Assembly (NCBI GenBank): GCA_016712225.1
Contig: JADJRL010000003.1
Coordinates: 4,725,501-4,789,500, forward strand
DNA from: Candidatus Defluviibacterium haderslevense
Lineage (GTDB): Bacteria > Bacteroidota > Bacteroidia > Chitinophagales > Saprospiraceae
Direction: 5' to 3'
Length of the DNA: 64,000 bases
This document shows, piece after piece, positions 27,039-35,900 of this stretch; the first letter of the stretch is position 1; every line of letters begins with the position of its first letter. Both the position numbers and the translations under genes were made by a program. The notes under the pieces were generated by a model that ran no database searches, was not told the DNA's origin, and saw nothing but the letters and a program-made list of their open reading frames with translations.

Positions 27039-27536
27039 TTATTTAATTCTCTTTTTCAGCACCAGACTGTCAGCAGGATATTGTTCTGCAATCAAATTCA
27101 TTTGTAATTGTGCCCATGATGTAATCACTCCTCTCTGGGCATCAGTCAATTTAGCTTCAGGATGTAGGCCAAAATAAGTATATGATTTCAATGGCATCTC
27201 CCCTTCTTTGACTTCTTCTAAAATTTCTTCAAATTTATGGTTTTGCCGGGCAATGGAACCATTTGTAAATGTTGAAAAATTGAGACCTCGTCTGGCTTCT
27301 GAAATGTGGTTATTAAGCCACCACCCAACTGGTTGAACATAACTATACCAAGGATATGTAACAACATTGGAATGGCAATTGTAACAAGCATTTTTTAAGA
27401 GGGTCGATACTTCCTCAGGCATATTATATTTGGTGCTCATATGAAAAGTCTCATCGCTTTTGGATGTTTTATCGATCTGGATAAATTGAATCAAAATGAA
27501 AGCAATGGCTAATACTTTTAAAATTTTTCTTAACAT
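27039..27536 (-). CDS. Haem-binding domain protein with CxxCH motif
   Basis: A 165-residue protein with an N-terminal membrane anchor or signal (about 5-21) and a haem-binding domain: Cys51-x2-Cys54-His55 (ACYNCHSN) followed by TYPWYSYVQPVGWWLNNHI, the signature of the Bacteroidota Haem_bd family (c-type haem attached covalently in the periplasm). These proteins often accompany cytochrome or DoxX-type respiratory genes, none of which is adjacent here. A 29-codon hydrophobic ORF ends 12 bases upstream on the same strand. The candidate promoter is at 27649-27656. Confidence 0.88.
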   Translation of the reverse strand: MLRKILKVLAIAFILIQFIQIDKTSKSDETFHMSTKYNMPEEVSTLLKNACYNCHSNVVTYPWYSYVQPVGWWLNNHISEARRGLNFSTFTNGSIARQNHKFEEILEEVKEGEMPLKSYTYFGLHPEAKLTDAQRGVITSWAQLQMNLIAEQYPADSLVLKKRIK

Positions 27537-27548
27537 TATATTTATTTT

Positions 27549-27638
27549 TTACAAAGCGTCTATTAAACCTATAAAAAGAACGATTAAGGTACCAATTAAA
27601 GTGTTCAAAGTCCCTAATAATGCAAATTCAATTATCAC
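27549..27638 (-). CDS. Putative 29-residue single-helix membrane peptide
   Basis: A 30-codon frame (GTG 27638 to TAA 27549) encodes MIIEFALLGTLNTLIGTLIV plus a short hydrophobic end closing in LIDAL. Nearly the whole peptide is a membrane helix with only one Glu, one Asn and one Asp. It lies just upstream of the haem-binding gene and just downstream of an exact -7 box (27649-27656), which would give a leader of about 5 bases. Small single-helix subunits of this size accompany some haem proteins (CydX, CcoQ), so a partner role is conceivable. A chance hydrophobic frame is the alternative. Confidence 0.35.
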   Translation of the reverse strand: MIIEFALLGTLNTLIGTLIVLFIGLIDAL

Positions 27639-27648
27639 AAATTCCTTA

Positions 27649-27656
27649 CAAAGATA
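27649..27656 (-). promoter_or_regulatory. Bacteroidota -7 promoter box
   Basis: On the - strand this reads TATCTTTG, exact consensus. It would serve the 29-residue ORF and the haem-binding gene 113 bases downstream. Confidence 0.45.
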
Positions 27657-28036
27657 GAATAAAAAAGATACTAATTCTCTATGACACTAATTAACTCAAG
27701 CTATCATCCAAAAAGCTTGAAATCATCAAATCCTAAGAAACGGAACACAAACTTGAAATCAGAAATAATATTCCTGCTATCAGGATTGCATAAGTAAGAG
27801 GAATTAAGCATTCAAGTCCTATATAATACCATTGAATAAAATAGAATATTTAAGAAACTCTAATAACAATCAACAAAGAAGTTTTTCACTCATTAAAAAT
27901 GCGCAATCACTTAAAAACATTTATTTTTACATCAAAAGGCAAAACCAAAACATGAAGACAAACTTGTCCGTTTTAATTGACATTTTTATTCGTAATTCAA
28001 TTTCCTGTACTCTAAAAAACTTAATTAGATCCAAAT
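27657..28036. other. Intergenic region with a small hairpin
   Basis: 380 bases between divergent genes. TCAAGCT (27696-27702) and AGCTTGA (27714-27720) form a 7-bp inverted repeat around an 11-base loop. A + strand open frame from 27832 overlaps the next gene in another frame and has no protein character. Nothing else was recognised. Confidence 0.4.
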
Positions 28037-29203
28037 ATGATAAACTTACGAAATATTCTTTGGGCAAGCATTTTACTTCCTGTCTTTTCACAAGCACAAA
28101 TTATCTATGGAAAAAATAATTTCACTGCTTACCAGAGAGGTCGATTACCCATCATTATTTCTATCCCACACGGCGGAAATATTGCACCAGCGAACATCCC
28201 GGACCGCACCTGTAATAATCCTACAACCGTTACAGATGCCTACACCATAGAGCTAGGTCGCCAGATTGACAGTAGTTTATACCATTTAACCGGATGCCAC
28301 GCACATGTTATATTCTGTCATTTAAAACGCACTAAACTCGATTGTAATCGAAACCTTGATGATGGTGCTTGTAGTAATCTTGAAGCTGAAAATGCATGGA
28401 TGGAATTTCATAAATTCATTGACACAGCAGAATTTTTAGCACAACAGGAATATCAGGGAAAAGCATTATTTATTGACCTACATGGTCATGGGCATGCTAT
28501 TCAACAACTTGAATTAGGTTATTCCCTGACGGCAAAGCAGTTAGACCAAACGGATAGTTTGCTCAATTCGACAAGTTATATCAATTCCAGTTCTATACGA
28601 AATCTTGTTTCGAAAAATATCAATGGATTCAGTCATGCAGAATTAATCCGAGGTCAATTTGCCTTAGGCTCCTTACTGACAAATGCAGGCTATCCATCTG
28701 TTCCAAGCTTTGCAACACCTACTCCAGGTTCCAATCCTTATTTCGATGGCGGTTATAATACACAAAACTATACGAGCAATCTTGCAGGGAATACGGTTGA
28801 TGGTTTACAAATAGAATGCAACTACACGAATGTCCGTGAAAATTATACAACCAGAAAAGTATTCGGGGAAGCATTGGCAAAATCGATATTAAGCTATTTA
28901 GAGATTCATCAAAATTTAATACTTACACAGTGTTCATTAGTAAATGCTACATTAACAAAGGAAGGCAATCCTTACTATTTGTATACCAATACTGCAAATC
29001 AATCGATGTACTTCCAATTCCATAATCTGAATCTAATTGGAAAGCAATACTTATTGCATAATTATCTTGGAGCTGAAATCAGGCGTGGCATCATTAATAC
29101 GGAAAATCAAATTCAAATAAACCATCCCTTATCTTCAGGAATTTATTTTATTTCTATTTATGATATGAGATTTACCGCTCCTATTAAAATATTTGTAAAA
29201 TAA
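28037..29203 (+). CDS. Secreted N-formylglutamate amidohydrolase-like protein
   Basis: A 388-residue exported protein. After a signal peptide (residues 1-20) come motifs of the N-formylglutamate amidohydrolase family: ISIPHGG (His45), the Arg-containing CHLKRTKLDCNRN segment and the FIDLHGHGH region near 145-155, a likely metal site. The C-terminal ~90 residues end LSSGIYFISIYDMRFTAP and IKIFVK, matching a T9SS type A sorting domain. Surface export is unusual for the cytosolic histidine-degradation enzyme, so the substrate is probably a different N-acyl amino acid or peptide. It appears monocistronic. Confidence 0.8.
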   Translation: MINLRNILWASILLPVFSQAQIIYGKNNFTAYQRGRLPIIISIPHGGNIAPANIPDRTCNNPTTVTDAYTIELGRQIDSSLYHLTGCHAHVIFCHLKRTKLDCNRNLDDGACSNLEAENAWMEFHKFIDTAEFLAQQEYQGKALFIDLHGHGHAIQQLELGYSLTAKQLDQTDSLLNSTSYINSSSIRNLVSKNINGFSHAELIRGQFALGSLLTNAGYPSVPSFATPTPGSNPYFDGGYNTQNYTSNLAGNTVDGLQIECNYTNVRENYTTRKVFGEALAKSILSYLEIHQNLILTQCSLVNATLTKEGNPYYLYTNTANQSMYFQFHNLNLIGKQYLLHNYLGAEIRRGIINTENQIQINHPLSSGIYFISIYDMRFTAPIKIFVK

Positions 29204-29523
29204 ACATATTGTATTCTTTACTCGTAAGGCACAATTTTAAAACTTCTCATTAATGATTTCTTTGGGCACAAGTTGCAAACTTGCGCCAGCAGTTGGAATT
29301 TCCTAAGACATAGGTTGCATTTGTCCCGACCGAAGCGTTGGAAAACTTGCCATCAATGATTTCGTTGGGCACAAGTTGCACTTGTCCCGACCGAAGCGTC
29401 GGGAAACTTGCGCCAACATGGGATAAACTTTTTTATTTAAATTTGAAATATGCTCTATCCATATTACTATGGATAGAAGCATATCTCCGTTAATTTATTG
29501 AAGTCAATTAAAATAAATTACTA
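29204..29523. repeat. Intergenic cluster of direct repeats with REP-like hairpin
   Basis: The 320-base gap contains two copies of AATGATTTCKTTGGGCACAA (29252 and 29354, K=T/G) and two copies of a block reading TTGCAYTTGTCCCGACCGAA followed by GCGTYGGRAAACTTGC (starting about 29315 and 29376). In the second copy TCCCGAC and GTCGGGA form a perfect 7-bp stem with loop CGAAGC. The block is visibly richer in G+C than its surroundings. It resembles a REP-type interspersed element of the genome. It lies between two convergent T9SS cargo genes. Confidence 0.7.
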
Positions 29524-31851
29524 TTATTCAAGTATTAATTTTTTAGTTTGTCGTTTTCCATTTGACTGAACTTGTAATACATAGACTCCTTTGGCTAGAC
29601 CTGATAAATCAATTTCATGAATTGACTTTGAATCTATAATTGGTGCATGTAAAATTGTCTTTCCTGACATATCCATGATGTTTATAAATTCAATATTTTT
29701 ATCTGATCCAAAACTAATATTTAATTTTCCGGATGAAGGATTTGGATAAACTTTTAGCAAATCATTGTTGGTTTCATTTTCAACTGCTGTTGCATTTCCA
29801 AAATAAATGGAAGCAAAAACACTAGACTGAATGTCTGGTTCGCATTCACTATAAAGAAATAGCTCAAGATTTGGATAAGAAAGCGGACTATTTGCAGAGA
29901 GTTGTTTTACTTCGACGATTAAGTCTTGTAAGCAAGAATTCGCAGGAACCAAATACGTTTGCCCTAAGTCATTTCCATTCAAAGGCACTCCAGAAGCTGA
30001 AACTACTGCACCATTTAGATTCGATGTCGCATTTAGTTTTAAATTATAGCTTCGGGCCTCATTAGATTCATTGCAAATATCTAATTTAAATGTTGCAGAA
30101 GATCCAATTGGATTTTTTAATGAAGTTATACGGTCATTAGTTGTGCCGTCATGTTTCAATTTAGGTTGATCTCGTTGATAGCCACCTTGATAAGGGCATG
30201 AACTTTTTGTCGAAGATTCTAGACGGAACACTGGTGTGCCAAACATAGGGTCTCTTACGATTTTAACATCAAATTTATCACCAGCATCATCATCAGTAAG
30301 GGTATATTTTACCATCTTCTGAGTTTCCTGAGAATTAGTGGTTGTATTGCCATATCTATGTTTGTTCGTGTATTCGTATCCACCTGAAACACCTGAACCA
30401 GCTACTTCAACTAGGGCAGCTATACCCACTGAAGCCTCAAGATAATTTTGAACATCTAGCGTGTTTGTGTTAACTACGGTTATTCCTGATTCTTCTGTAA
30501 TAGTAACCCCTTTGCCAAATGTAATATTTTTAATTAGAGAGTTAGATGGATTGTCCTTATTTGCTTTGTTCATGGCTAAAATTTTCTCCCAAACATCTGC
30601 TTGATTAGCTGCTAGATTTCTGGCCTTAACGGTGGTGTCTGTTCTTGCTGATACAGATCTCTGATAGGCTATATCATCTAAGAGTTGTTCCTCAGTCATG
30701 AAGAAAGTTCGTGCATTGCTTGACGGAGCGTAAACTAATCCAGAATCTAAAGAGGTTAAACAGGTTTTAGCATCCTGTCTAATTATTCTGTAAATACCAT
30801 AATCGAGGTCAGTACCATAGCCCATAAATACATCTCCACTTCCTTTAAGACCGATCATGGCACCGGTAGAAAAGCCTTTGGTCATCGTAACGCAAGTCTG
30901 ATTGGCATTGCTTTTAATAGCTAGATCACCGGCTGTGAGCTTAGCACTAAATGTCACCGAAAACTCAAAATCAGTAGTAACAAACAAACCTGCTGATCCA
31001 GCAATACCTATTTTAACCGCTACATCGGCGTTGTGTACGGATTCTGTTTCTAAAGTAGTTGAAAATTCTCGGCAGGAGGTTTTGGTCTCAGCTGTTTCTG
31101 ATGAGCTTCCATCACCAGGAGGAGCATGCAATACCATATAAGGTACCATGGGTTGAATGGCTTTACCGAGAATGGCAACTGGTTCGTCCAACTGTCCTGA
31201 AACGATGGTTGGAATAAGAATTGGGTTTGTGTAAAAATAAAGGTTACCTTGTGGTGGTTGCCATAGCCATCCTTCTAAAGGCAATCTTACATATCCTAAA
31301 TAGGATCCTTTGGTAAATGTTACACCATACTTTTTTGTAAAAATATTACTATTCCTATCCTCTTTCCAATCCTGAATAACTTTAGCTCCTGTAAAAAAAG
31401 TTGCACTTTCAGTTTCAGAACCTGCATTAATCCAATCTTGGGCGGTCCCACTTGGCCTTGGAGTATTGGAAAAATATTTGGAATAATGAAATTCCACAGT
31501 GATCTCCAAAGTTTTGCCAGCTTCAGCTCTAAATCGCTTGGCACCGTTAGAAAGTTTAGCCTTTGCTAATAATCCTTTATAATCGACATGATCTATTCCA
31601 GAAGGAACTATTAGTTCCGGTTGACCACATACACCACCTGGCTGACTAATGATGTAAAAAACGGTGTCAGAAACGTATTGATATGGACTGGCTCTTGGGG
31701 TTATATATTTAAAAACCACGGATTGTGACTTTGTAACGATTACATTAAAGAACATAAGTGCGATAAAAAGCAGTAAGAACCTTGAATGCCTGAGTGAATA
31801 GTAAAAATGTAACTTGGTTTTTTGTTTTAATTGTTGTAATAATGACTTCAT
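29524..31851 (-). CDS. Large secreted protein of unknown function, T9SS type A
   Basis: A 775-residue protein. A basic N-terminus and one hydrophobic segment (about 24-42, ending VTKSQS) form a long signal peptide. The C-terminal ~80 residues (VYPNPSSGKLNIS, GLAKGVYVLQVQSNGK, TKKLILE) are a clear T9SS type A sorting domain. The centre is unassigned: residues about 255-350 are Gly/Ala/Ser-rich, and near 530-560 the text DDDAGDKFDVKIVRDPMFGT resembles segments I associate with very large Bacteroidota adhesins. Cysteines are present in moderate number. It is not a repeat protein. It faces the FGase-like gene convergently across the repeat cluster. Confidence 0.8.
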   Translation of the reverse strand: MKSLLQQLKQKTKLHFYYSLRHSRFLLLFIALMFFNVIVTKSQSVVFKYITPRASPYQYVSDTVFYIISQPGGVCGQPELIVPSGIDHVDYKGLLAKAKLSNGAKRFRAEAGKTLEITVEFHYSKYFSNTPRPSGTAQDWINAGSETESATFFTGAKVIQDWKEDRNSNIFTKKYGVTFTKGSYLGYVRLPLEGWLWQPPQGNLYFYTNPILIPTIVSGQLDEPVAILGKAIQPMVPYMVLHAPPGDGSSSETAETKTSCREFSTTLETESVHNADVAVKIGIAGSAGLFVTTDFEFSVTFSAKLTAGDLAIKSNANQTCVTMTKGFSTGAMIGLKGSGDVFMGYGTDLDYGIYRIIRQDAKTCLTSLDSGLVYAPSSNARTFFMTEEQLLDDIAYQRSVSARTDTTVKARNLAANQADVWEKILAMNKANKDNPSNSLIKNITFGKGVTITEESGITVVNTNTLDVQNYLEASVGIAALVEVAGSGVSGGYEYTNKHRYGNTTTNSQETQKMVKYTLTDDDAGDKFDVKIVRDPMFGTPVFRLESSTKSSCPYQGGYQRDQPKLKHDGTTNDRITSLKNPIGSSATFKLDICNESNEARSYNLKLNATSNLNGAVVSASGVPLNGNDLGQTYLVPANSCLQDLIVEVKQLSANSPLSYPNLELFLYSECEPDIQSSVFASIYFGNATAVENETNNDLLKVYPNPSSGKLNISFGSDKNIEFINIMDMSGKTILHAPIIDSKSIHEIDLSGLAKGVYVLQVQSNGKRQTKKLILE

Positions 31852-32219
31852 AAAAATTGTTTTAATTAATGATTAAATAATGTATCCAATAGGTCTTTAT
31901 ATTGATTTTAGCAGTTAATACTAAAGTCGATCTATTTCCTTTTTTAATGACATGACAAAGATCTGACTGGGCTGAATGGAGGGCTTCCTCTGAGGGTTCA
32001 GGATTTACTTAGTATGGTGCTGGTAAGTTTTTTCTTTACTTGCTATGATGCATTTAAGACAGCATTTTTTGCCTAACTTATTGATTGTCAAAAATATAAA
32101 TGTTGCACATGTGAGGAAATGAAATTCTTAACCTTAAAAAGCGTCAATTCATTAAATTTTTAATCAAAATCTATTTTAATTAATAAATTGTACGTATATT
32201 TGTCTTATAAGTAGTACGT
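31852..32219. other. Intergenic region upstream of the toxin-antitoxin pair
   Basis: 368 bases between divergent genes. Its right end carries the toxin-antitoxin promoter and paired TACGTA sites. A somewhat more GC-rich patch around 31960-32030 has no frame or repeat that I can interpret. No tRNA was seen. Confidence 0.45.
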
Positions 32220-32220
32220 A
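32190..32220 (+). promoter_or_regulatory. Toxin-antitoxin promoter with paired TACGTA operator
   Basis: TATATTTG at 32195-32202 is an exact -7 box, 18 bases before the antitoxin ATG. It is flanked by two identical GTACGTA sequences at 32190-32196 and 32214-32220, each containing the palindrome TACGTA, 24 bases apart. The first overlaps the -7 box and the second reaches the start codon. This geometry fits autorepression by the antitoxin or toxin-antitoxin complex. Confidence 0.5.
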
Positions 32221-32474
32221 TGTCCACAAAATTAACATTGCTTGTTGAAGAAAGCGTCATAGAAGAAGCTAAATTATATGCTAAGAAACAAGGTAGAAGC
32301 ATTTCAAATATCGTTGAAGAATATTTAAAAACTATTACAGCGACAAGTAAAAAAAGTACTACTGAATTACATCCAGTAATTAAGAATTTGTGGGGAAGTG
32401 TAAAAGTGAGTCAAAAAAATATTGACTATAATCATTTATTGCAAGATGCCTTGTTGGAGAAGTATCTCAAATAG
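32220..32474 (+). CDS. DUF6364-type antitoxin (ribbon-helix-helix-like)
   Basis: An 84-residue protein starting MSTKLTLLVEESVIEEAKLY and continuing KKQGRSISNIVEEYL: a short beta strand followed by two helices, the ribbon-helix-helix pattern of the DUF6364 family that accompanies PIN-domain toxins. The C-terminal half is expected to wrap and inhibit the toxin. It precedes the PIN gene by 17 bases and has its own promoter with symmetrical sites, consistent with autoregulation. The usual target, a VapC-type ribonuclease, lies immediately downstream. Confidence 0.85.
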   Translation: MSTKLTLLVEESVIEEAKLYAKKQGRSISNIVEEYLKTITATSKKSTTELHPVIKNLWGSVKVSQKNIDYNHLLQDALLEKYLK

Positions 32475-32491
32475 ACTCAATAATTGAACGA

Positions 32492-32914
32492 ATGAACATA
32501 TTTCTTGACACTAACCTAATTATCGATTTTCTCACCAAGAGAGAACCCTATTCAGAAGACATTAAAGATATATTTCAATATTCAGTGGAAGGTAAATATG
32601 AATTATTTATCTCTTCAGTTACGGTTACGAACACGTATTACATCATTAGTAAGTTGGTAAATGCTTCTTTTGCGAAAAAAAAGCTTGAACAATTAATGGA
32701 ATTGGTTAATGTATTAAATGTTGGAGAGTCCACTATCGTGAAAGCTTTAGATTCCAAATTTAAAGATTTAGAAGATGGTGTTCAAAGTTTTAGTGCAGAA
32801 GAAGGCAACTTAAAAATAATTTTAACTAGAAATGTAAAGGATTTTAAATGGAGTAATTTAACTGTTTTAACTCCAAAGGAATTTCTGAGTAGTGAACCGG
32901 AATCAAGTTTATAG
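32492..32914 (+). CDS. PIN-domain toxin (VapC-like ribonuclease)
   Basis: A 140-residue PIN-domain protein: LDTNLIIDFL at the N-terminus (Asp6), a central acidic residue, and DLEDGVQSFSAEEGN followed by ILTRNVKDFKWS at the end, which supply the conserved acidic residues of the Mg-dependent nuclease site. In VapBC-type modules the toxin cleaves tRNA or other RNA when released from the antitoxin. All expected acidic positions are present and the length is normal, so it should be active. It is the second gene of a two-gene operon and convergent with the sensor kinase. Confidence 0.88.
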   Translation: MNIFLDTNLIIDFLTKREPYSEDIKDIFQYSVEGKYELFISSVTVTNTYYIISKLVNASFAKKKLEQLMELVNVLNVGESTIVKALDSKFKDLEDGVQSFSAEEGNLKIILTRNVKDFKWSNLTVLTPKEFLSSEPESSL

Positions 32915-32972
32915 TGTGATTTTCAAGATACTGTGAATTTCAAAAATTCCGCTTTTTCTAATAACTTTAACT

Positions 32973-35900
32973 TTAGCTCCCTCTTGTCTTCATAGGCCTT
33001 TCACCAAATTCGTCCAGATATGCATCGGAAAAATTATTCACAGCAGAATAACCAACCTGATATGCAATCTCCGAAACACTAAGCTGAGTAGTTAATAATA
33101 GATTTCTACCATGATGCAATCTAATAGAACGGATCAACAAACTTGGTGACTTATCTGTCAGTGCTTTGATCTTTCGATAGATTTGACTACGACTCATGGA
33201 TAGTGCGCGTTCTAATTGTGGCATTTCAAAATCGGTATCTGATAAATTCTTTTCTACGACAGCTCTGAATTTCTGTAAAAAAGCATCTTCGATATCTTCA
33301 CTGATTATTTCTTTTACTTCAGATTTGAGCCAGTTGTTTTGCTGGAATTTAGCTTGCAAAAGTCGTCTTGAAGCAAGAAGGTTTTCTACAGTAACAATGA
33401 GTTCTTCTTGGTGAAAAGGCTTTGAGAGATAAGCATCGGCACCTTTTCTAAGTCCAGTTAATCTACTTTGAATATCTGCTTTGGCCGTTAGAAGTATTAT
33501 TGGAATATGGCTGGTTTTTTCATCTAGCTTTAATTTTTCCAATACATCAAAACCATCTTTTATCGGCATCATAACATCACTAATAATGATATCGGGAATA
33601 GTCTCTAATGCTTTGCCAATTCCTGCTTGGCCATTAAATGCAAAATCAAGTTGAAATTTTGTCTGCAAACAAGCTGTAAGATATTCAACCACATCAGGGT
33701 TGTCTTCAATTAATAAGATTTGAGAAAATAAAGATTTATCAGAATCATTATCTGAATCATTAATATTTTTATTAGATAATTCTAAATTAGGATGTAAAAC
33801 TTTATTCAAATCCAATGTTTGAATTACTAAACTAGAATCTTTGATGCCCTTATTCGTAATCGGAAGTCTAATGCTAAACTTTGAACCAACTCCAATTTTA
33901 CTTTCTACATTAATAAATCCACCCATTGCTCTTACTAATTCATTGACGAGGGATAAGCCAATTCCTGATCCACCTGATTTTGTGTGTTCCTGATTTTTAG
34001 CCTGAAAAAAACGTTCGAATAAAAAAGGAATTTCATCTTCAGGAATTCCAACACCTGTATCTGAAATAGATAAGTGAAGCCAAGATCCATTCAGATCAGC
34101 TTTCAATATTATTTTTCCGCCTGATGGGGTAAATTTTATTGCATTGGAAAGTAAGTTATAGGCAATTTGCAATATTCGTTCAGGGTCGTAATCCATTTCG
34201 ATTTTAACTTGGTCACTTTCAACTCGCAATAATAAATTTTGAGCATTAGCTAATGAATGCAAACTCTCCACTATATATTTTAAATAAGCCAGAACATCGC
34301 CATGGATATAATTAAGTTTTAACGTATTTGATTCTAATTTAGATAAATCCAGAATTTGATTGATCAGGCGTAATAAATTGTCTCCATTCCGTTTGATTAA
34401 ACCAATTTTCTTGATCTGATTTTGATCTTTCACATCATTGACTAACTGTTCGCTCATTCCTAATATTACCGTAAGTGGTGTTCTAAATTCGTGGGTGATG
34501 TTGGTAAAAAATCGACTTTTAAATTCATCCATTTCTTTCAATCGTAGTGTTTCCTGTAGTTTAAGTCGTTGACGAAAACGAAAACGATAATACAACACCA
34601 CAGCTCCTGCGCCTAAAGCGATATAAACCAAGTATGCCCAAAAAGAAGCAAACCATGGTGGGCGAATGATAAACTTAAGTTCGGCGGGATGTGAACTCCA
34701 TGTACCATCATTATTGCTGCCGTCTACTTTGAAGTTATAAGTGCCTGGAGCGAGATTGGCAAATTGCACACTATTTTTATTTCCAAGCGAAACCCATTCA
34801 TTGTCCACACCAACCAATTGGTAACGATACTGGTTTTGCTCAGGATTGGTGAATTCCAATGCAGCAAATTCAAAACTAATTAAGTTTTGATCGTGAGCAA
34901 GGGAAATGGACGATTTATCTGAAATGACATACTTCTTATTGTTAACTTGAAAACCGACGATATGGATAAGAGGTACATGATCATTGAAACGGAGACTGTC
35001 AGGATGGAACACTGTTAATCCATTCACACCACCGAAAATCATAGTACCGTTGTGGGTTTTCAAATAACTCGGACTGTTAAATTCATTGGCTTGCAAACCA
35101 TCTGCCACTGTGAAGTTTTTAGTGGTTTCTGATCGAACATCGAATCGGCAAAGACCTTTATTAGTACTCAACCAAATAAATGGCTTACCCTTGTCTTCTG
35201 TTAAAATACCATACACGACATTATCGGGGAGCCCTTGTCCCTTGTTAAATTGTCTAAACTCGCCTTTATGTTTGTCAAGACGGTTCAAACCACCATTTTT
35301 AGTGCCCACCCAAAGGTAGCGATTGGGTTCACATGGATCATCAGCGACACACAGCACAGTATTGATTGAAAGTGAATTACGGTCCGAGGGATTATTCAGG
35401 TATTGTTTGTAAAGATATCCAGACTGGGTTGGGGTCGCCTTCGTAAGACCTTCAAAACCGAAAATCCATACTATACCGTCGTGGTCTTCGTACATAAAAT
35501 GGGAATTTTCGGATAGCTGTTTTTGGGGCTTGTCAAAAGGAAAATAATCGCTTATTTCCTTGTCGCAATCAAAGCGCTCTAATCCTTTTTCATTGACAAT
35601 TAATAATTTTCCATTCCGATCAAATAGTAGCGCAATGCCCTTACTTGGATATGACTTTACTTTTTTAGTCAAGGCATCTTTGCGATACACGATGGATTTG
35701 GATTTGTTAAGCTGCCAAATATTACCTGCTGTATCAAAAGCAAAATCTTCATACTTATTATCACTAGCTATAGACACATCGCTATTTGGCAGGCTTCGGT
35801 CAAAAGTTGTTGAAAGAAATTTTTTTTCAGGAACGCCTGAAATGTAGAGAAATCCCTGCGGGTCTTCTTTCAACATACGATGGGCTGTTCCTGGCAACAC

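Noticed and set aside
27032..27048. AT-only palindrome AATTAAAT-T-ATTTAATT
   Set aside because: Pure A/T stem inside the 3' end of the haem-binding gene; too weak for a terminator.
27832..28119. 95-codon + strand frame
   Set aside because: Overlaps the start of the formylglutamate-amidohydrolase-like gene in another frame and lacks coding character.
29252..29416. CRISPR array
   Set aside because: Only two copies, diverged, with no regular spacers and no cas genes nearby.
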